A stretch of 9,598 nucleotides of DNA from JAOUEE01 sp051011595 (GTDB lineage Bacteria > Actinomycetota > Acidimicrobiia > Acidimicrobiales > SHLQ01): NCBI GenBank assembly GCA_051011595.1, contig JBPCTQ010000230.1, forward strand, positions 1-9,598, given 5' to 3'. The notes beneath the pieces were generated by a model. The model was not told the DNA's origin, ran no database searches, and was given only the letters and a program-made list of their open reading frames with translations. The translations under genes and the position numbers were made by a program. Below, one piece after another: positions 6,776 to 9,598 of this stretch. Each line of letters starts with the position of its first letter. Position 1 is the first letter of the stretch.

Positions 6776-8287
6776 TCAGACCGACCCGTCTCCCAGATGG
6801 GCCAGCTCGTCGCGCAGGACCCGTCGCAGCAATTTGCCGGTCTCGTTGTACGGCAGCTCGTCGCGGAACACCACGTGATCGGGCACCTTCGAACCCCGAA
6901 GCTGCGACCGAACCATGTCGATCAGCTCGTCGGGTTCGACGGTTGCTCCGTGGTCGGGCACGGCCACGATGCCGATGACCTCACCCCATTGTTGGTCGGC
7001 GATGCCAACGGCAGCCGCGTCCATGACGGCGGGATGGCTGGTGATGACGTCCTCGATCTCGCCCGGGGAGATGTTCTCGCCCCCTCGGATGATGACGTCG
7101 TCGATGCGCCCAGTGACGAACAGGTAGCCGTCGGCGTCGAGCCAACCACCGTCGTTGGTGGGGAACCACCCGTCGGCGTTGAGCCGGGAGCCCTTGCCCA
7201 CGTATTCACCCGACACCTGCTCACCCCGAACCCAGACCTCACCCTGCGTGCCGGCCGGCACCTCGGCGCCGTCGTCGTCGCGGATGGAGATCTCGACCGA
7301 CGGTAGGGGTCGCCCGACCGACGCCAGGCGGGCCCGCACGTCGGGGTCAGTGCTGGCGAGGGCCTCGCGATGGTCGTCGGGACCGAGCAGAGCGAGGGTG
7401 GAGCTGGTCTCGGTGAGGCCGTAGGCGTTGACGAAGTTGGTGCCGGGCAGCAGTTCGAGGGCCCGTTCGATGATGGGGAGCGGCATCTTGCCGCCGCCGT
7501 ACGACATGGCCCGCAGCGATGGAATGGACAGACCCCGTTCATCGAGACGGTCGACGATCCGGCTCAGCATGGTGGGCACCACCATGGCGTTGGTGACGTT
7601 CTCGGCGATGGCCAGATCGATCCAGTCGTCGGCGTCGAACTGGGCCAGCTGCACGATGCGGCGCCCGGCGAAGATCGAACTGAGCAGCGATGCCATCCCG
7701 GCCACGTGGTACGGCGGCACCGAGACCAGGATGGCCTCGTCCTCGCCGGCTCCCATGAACTCGACCGACCCGAGGATGTACGACACCAGGTGTTTGTGGC
7801 GCAACACCGCCGCCTTGGGGTCGCCGGTGGTGCCGCTGGTGAACAGCAGGACGGCGATGTCGTCGCCGTCCATTCCCCATTCGCTGTCGTGGAGGTCGGT
7901 TGCCCCCAGCCCGTCGATGAACGCGGCCCGCTCGTGGGCGGTGATGCCGTCGATGGAGTCGGCCAGGGCCACCTGGTCGGGGTGACAGATGGTGGTCGCC
8001 GGGGTGATGCGGCCGGCCAGGCCCGTCAGGGTCTCGGCGTCGAGGCGGTAGTTCATCGGCACGAAGGGCAGTCCGGCCCAGCCGGCTCCGAACAACACCA
8101 CGGGGAGGGCGGGGCTGGAGATGTCGATGAGACCCACCTGGTCGACCCCTGCCGCCGAGAAGGTCGCGGCGGCCCGGCCGGCGGAGTCGTACAGCTCCTG
8201 ATAGGTGAGGGTGTCGTCGCCGGTGCCGATTGCGGTCCGGTCGCCGAAACCGCTGCTCGCCATCTCGAGCAGCATCATGATGTTCAT
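6776..8287 (-). CDS. AMP-forming acyl-CoA synthetase, second paralogue
   Basis: This 503-residue adenylate-forming enzyme probably converts a carboxylic acid to its CoA thioester. Motifs in order: phosphate loop TSGTTGDPK (150-158), PPYHVAGMA (191-199), YGLTETSS (289-296), GWFPTNDGGWLD (373-384), RIDDVIIRGGENISPGEIE (394-412) and NETGK with the adenylation lysine K485. One unusual point is N378 in TND, where nearly all family members have TGD; the conserved aspartate D379, which contacts the AMP ribose, is kept. It differs clearly from the ligase at 348-1835, so the two are unlikely to be a recent duplication. It is the second gene of a three-gene operon, 18 bases after the small three-cysteine protein and 1 base before the hydratase. 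ATG 8287 has a weak GAGAG upstream; ATGs at codons 4 and 5 are alternatives. Confidence 0.92.
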   Translation of the reverse strand: MNIMMLLEMASSGFGDRTAIGTGDDTLTYQELYDSAGRAAATFSAAGVDQVGLIDISSPALPVVLFGAGWAGLPFVPMNYRLDAETLTGLAGRITPATTICHPDQVALADSIDGITAHERAAFIDGLGATDLHDSEWGMDGDDIAVLLFTSGTTGDPKAAVLRHKHLVSYILGSVEFMGAGEDEAILVSVPPYHVAGMASLLSSIFAGRRIVQLAQFDADDWIDLAIAENVTNAMVVPTMLSRIVDRLDERGLSIPSLRAMSYGGGKMPLPIIERALELLPGTNFVNAYGLTETSSTLALLGPDDHREALASTDPDVRARLASVGRPLPSVEISIRDDDGAEVPAGTQGEVWVRGEQVSGEYVGKGSRLNADGWFPTNDGGWLDADGYLFVTGRIDDVIIRGGENISPGEIEDVITSHPAVMDAAAVGIADQQWGEVIGIVAVPDHGATVEPDELIDMVRSQLRGSKVPDHVVFRDELPYNETGKLLRRVLRDELAHLGDGSV

Positions 8288-8305
8288 CGGTGTGGGTCTC
8301 TCGGG

Positions 8306-8617
8306 TCAGTCCGAAGCGGGGAGGGGTTTGGCCTCCTTGAGGCCCAGAGCTTCGCCGCCGATGGCCAGCGAACCATCACCGGGTTTGGTGCACAGCACCT
8401 CGAGGGATTCGTCGGCGTTGACATACCGCTTGCCCAACAAGGTGCCCTCGGCAGCGCCGTCGGCCGGTGTGCCGGTGGCGTCACCCGCGCCGGCGGGGTC
8501 GACCATGGCGGCACCGCCACACGTGATGTCGATGTCACCACCCGGGGTCTTCACCACGATGATCTCGGTGGCACAGACCGTGCTGGCCAGCTTGCCACCC
8601 ATCTTCAACTCAGCCAT
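8306..8617 (-). CDS. Small three-cysteine protein of unknown function, first gene of the ligase-hydratase operon
   Basis: This 103-residue protein starts MAELKMGGKLASTVCATEII and ends EAKPLPASD. It has no signal peptide or membrane helix. Three cysteines, C15 (VCATE), C33 (ITCGG) and C76 (LCTK), and glycine-rich turns GGDIDITCGG (27-35 region) and GDGSLAIGG (80-88) suggest a small beta-rich fold, with a low-complexity Ala/Gly/Asp linker at about 38-58. I have an impression of similar small proteins beside acyl-CoA ligases in other actinobacteria but could not check it. The cysteines do not form a CxxC pair, so a classical rubredoxin or zinc knuckle is unlikely. It has the best ribosome binding site of its operon, and its place directly before the ligase suggests a partner or accessory role, which is inference. 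An in-frame ATG at codon 6 is a less likely start. Confidence 0.75.
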   Translation of the reverse strand: MAELKMGGKLASTVCATEIIVVKTPGGDIDITCGGAAMVDPAGAGDATGTPADGAAEGTLLGKRYVNADESLEVLCTKPGDGSLAIGGEALGLKEAKPLPASD

Positions 8618-8718
8618 CTCGTCTCCGTGTCTGTTGCGTGAACCTCGACGATTGTTGCGGACGTAGGGCCGATCCCGCCAGGCGGGCCGGCGAGCGGGCT
8701 CGGTAGGGTTCGCAACCG
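8618..8718. promoter_or_regulatory. Divergent promoter region with perfect 13-bp palindrome
   Basis: These 101 bp separate the minus-strand operon from the plus-strand CoA-transferase gene. CCCGCC-A-GGCGGG at 8674-8686 is a perfect inverted repeat with 6-bp arms and a single central base, a plausible operator for coordinated control. On the plus strand TAGGGT at 8704-8709 ends 9 bases before the CoA-transferase ATG at 8719; it fits an actinobacterial -10 box with a leaderless or nearly leaderless transcript, as no ribosome binding site is seen. No -35 element is clear. Function is inferred; the palindrome itself is certain. Confidence 0.4.
8622..8626 (-). promoter_or_regulatory. Ribosome binding site of the small three-cysteine protein
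   Basis: On the minus strand GGAGA lies 4 bases before the ATG at 8617. It supports this start and the view that a gene of only 103 codons is real. Confidence 0.75.
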
Positions 8719-9598
8719 ATGGGGTTGCTGGACCGTTGGTTCGACGAGGACCGTGCCGAATCCGATGGTGACGCCTGGTCCCGGTCGGGTGCCATGGCGC
8801 TCACCGGCGACTGGGCGGGGCCGGTGTGGCGGGCCGAGGGCGACGGGCCCGGTCGGTTGGTGGCCGCGGCCCGGGCACTCGAGGTGTTGTCGACCCGGCG
8901 AGGACACCCGGTGGTGGTCGACGGCTGTGCGCTGCTGGGCGAGAGGGCGGCGCTGGGCGGTCTGCAGCGGCAGGGGAGTCGATCGGTGGGCGGCCTGGCC
9001 GAGATGGTCTCGGCTTCGGACGGTTGGGTGGCGATCAACCTGGCTCGACCGGCCGACGTCGACCTGTTGGGTGCGCTGGTGGGCCGTCCTGTCGACCCCG
9101 GTGATTGGCCGACGGTGGCGGCCGCAATCGCTGCAGTGTCGGCGGCCGACCTGGTTGCTCGCGCCACCGATCTGGGCCTGCCGTTGGCCCGAGTTCCCGA
9201 TGTTGTTCCCGAGGTCGCCGGCCCGGCGGAGGTGATGGTCGGCGGCGGACGTCCGGTGCCATCGGCGCCGCTGGTGGTCGAGTTGGCCGGACTGTGGGCC
9301 GGTCCGTTGTGCGGAGATCTCCTGGCCCGGGCCGGTTGTCGGGTGATCAAGCTCGAGACCCGGCAGCGACCCGACGGTGCCCGCCGGGGTAATCCCCGCT
9401 TCTTCGACCTGCTCAACGGGGGCAAGGAGTCGGTGGTGGTCGATCTCGACTCGGTGCACGACAGGACGGCGCTCGGACACCTGCTCGACACCGCCGACGT
9501 GGTCGTCGACGGGTCGCGGGCTCGGGTCATGGCGCCATGGGGGGTCGACGTCGACCAGCCCGTGGCCGGTGGCACCGTGTGGGTGTCGATCACCGGCC
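8719..9598 (+). CDS. Family III (CaiB/BaiF-type) CoA-transferase with apparently permuted domain order, 3' end beyond the window
   Basis: The frame is open from ATG 8719 to the last base, giving 293 residues with no stop. The family signature lies unusually far in: LVVELAGLWAGPLCGDLLAR (185-204), RVIKLE (208-213), DGARRG (219-224), FFDLLNGGKESVVVDL (228-243), ADVVVDG and VWVSITG at the window end. In normal members this block is at the N-terminus. Here residues 1-184 come first, and they resemble what normally follows later: GAMALTGD (near 25-32), SASDGWVAINLARP (98-111) and ADLVARATDLGLPLARVPDV (143-162). The catalytic aspartate would be expected just beyond the window. Members move CoA between carboxylic acids; here it may supply or recycle CoA for the neighbouring pathway. 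No ribosome binding site is seen, but TAGGGT lies 9 bases upstream. It is divergent from the ligase-hydratase operon. Confidence 0.82.
   Translation, partial: MGLLDRWFDEDRAESDGDAWSRSGAMALTGDWAGPVWRAEGDGPGRLVAAARALEVLSTRRGHPVVVDGCALLGERAALGGLQRQGSRSVGGLAEMVSASDGWVAINLARPADVDLLGALVGRPVDPGDWPTVAAAIAAVSAADLVARATDLGLPLARVPDVVPEVAGPAEVMVGGGRPVPSAPLVVELAGLWAGPLCGDLLARAGCRVIKLETRQRPDGARRGNPRFFDLLNGGKESVVVDLDSVHDRTALGHLLDTADVVVDGSRARVMAPWGVDVDQPVAGGTVWVSITG

Noticed and set aside
348..8287. The two ligases as a recent gene duplication
   Set aside because: Apart from shared superfamily motifs they differ throughout, including the phosphate loop neighbourhood, the TGD/TND motif and both termini.
7370..8641. 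Plus-strand open frame of 423 codons opposite the second ligase
   Set aside because: It is the antisense shadow of a ligase with all family motifs; its His/Gly/Val-rich product has no recognisable domain. High GC keeps such frames open.
8605..9593. Two long minus-strand open frames opposite the CoA-transferase
   Set aside because: The plus-strand frame from 8719 has clear family III CoA-transferase motifs; the minus frames give low-complexity Arg/Ser/Thr/Pro sequence.
1..9598. Mobile element, CRISPR array, tRNA or rRNA
   Set aside because: No transposase or integrase motifs, no regularly spaced repeats and no tRNA-like or rRNA sequence were seen on either strand.

Overview
The window is about two-thirds GC and densely packed with acyl-CoA metabolism genes. 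GC-rich third codon positions, frequent GTG/TTG use, TAnnnT-type -10 hexamers and FadE/FadA/FadD-like paralogues suggest a high-GC actinobacterium. An Acidimicrobiia-like lineage is my guess from general resemblance, not a demonstrated assignment. I see no tRNA, rRNA, CRISPR array, insertion sequence or phage gene.

Layout, left to right: the 3' end of a GH15 glucoamylase/trehalase-like gene (+, 1-218); a 130-bp convergent junction holding a decayed tandem duplication of both gene ends; an AMP-forming acyl-CoA ligase (-, 348-1835); a divergent acyl-CoA dehydrogenase (+, 1937-3130); a convergent lipoprotein with a periplasmic-binding-protein-like sequence (-, 3127-4476); a divergent FadA5-like thiolase (+, 4637-5794); a convergent three-gene minus-strand operon, transcribed from 8617 down to 5791, of a small three-cysteine protein, a second AMP-forming ligase and an enoyl-CoA hydratase; and a divergent CaiB/BaiF-type (family III) CoA-transferase (+, 8719 to beyond the window end).

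Together the enzymes cover most of a beta-oxidation cycle: CoA activation by two ATP-dependent ligases and one CoA-transferase, FAD-dependent desaturation, hydration and thiolysis. A 3-hydroxyacyl-CoA dehydrogenase is not in the window. The substrate cannot be read from the sequence; a branched, cyclic or sterol-side-chain-like carboxylic acid is possible because the thiolase resembles FadA5 and the dehydrogenase carries the isovaleryl-CoA-dehydrogenase-type catalytic glutamate. The lipoprotein could bind a related substrate outside the membrane, but no permease is present.

The most interesting signals are: (i) two enzymes of the right-hand cluster, the hydratase and the CoA-transferase, both appear rearranged so that sequence resembling the C-terminal part of the normal family lies at the N-terminus, before the family's usual N-terminal part; (ii) the duplicated, reciprocally decayed junction at 183-450; (iii) the uncharacterised small three-cysteine protein at the head of the ligase-hydratase operon.
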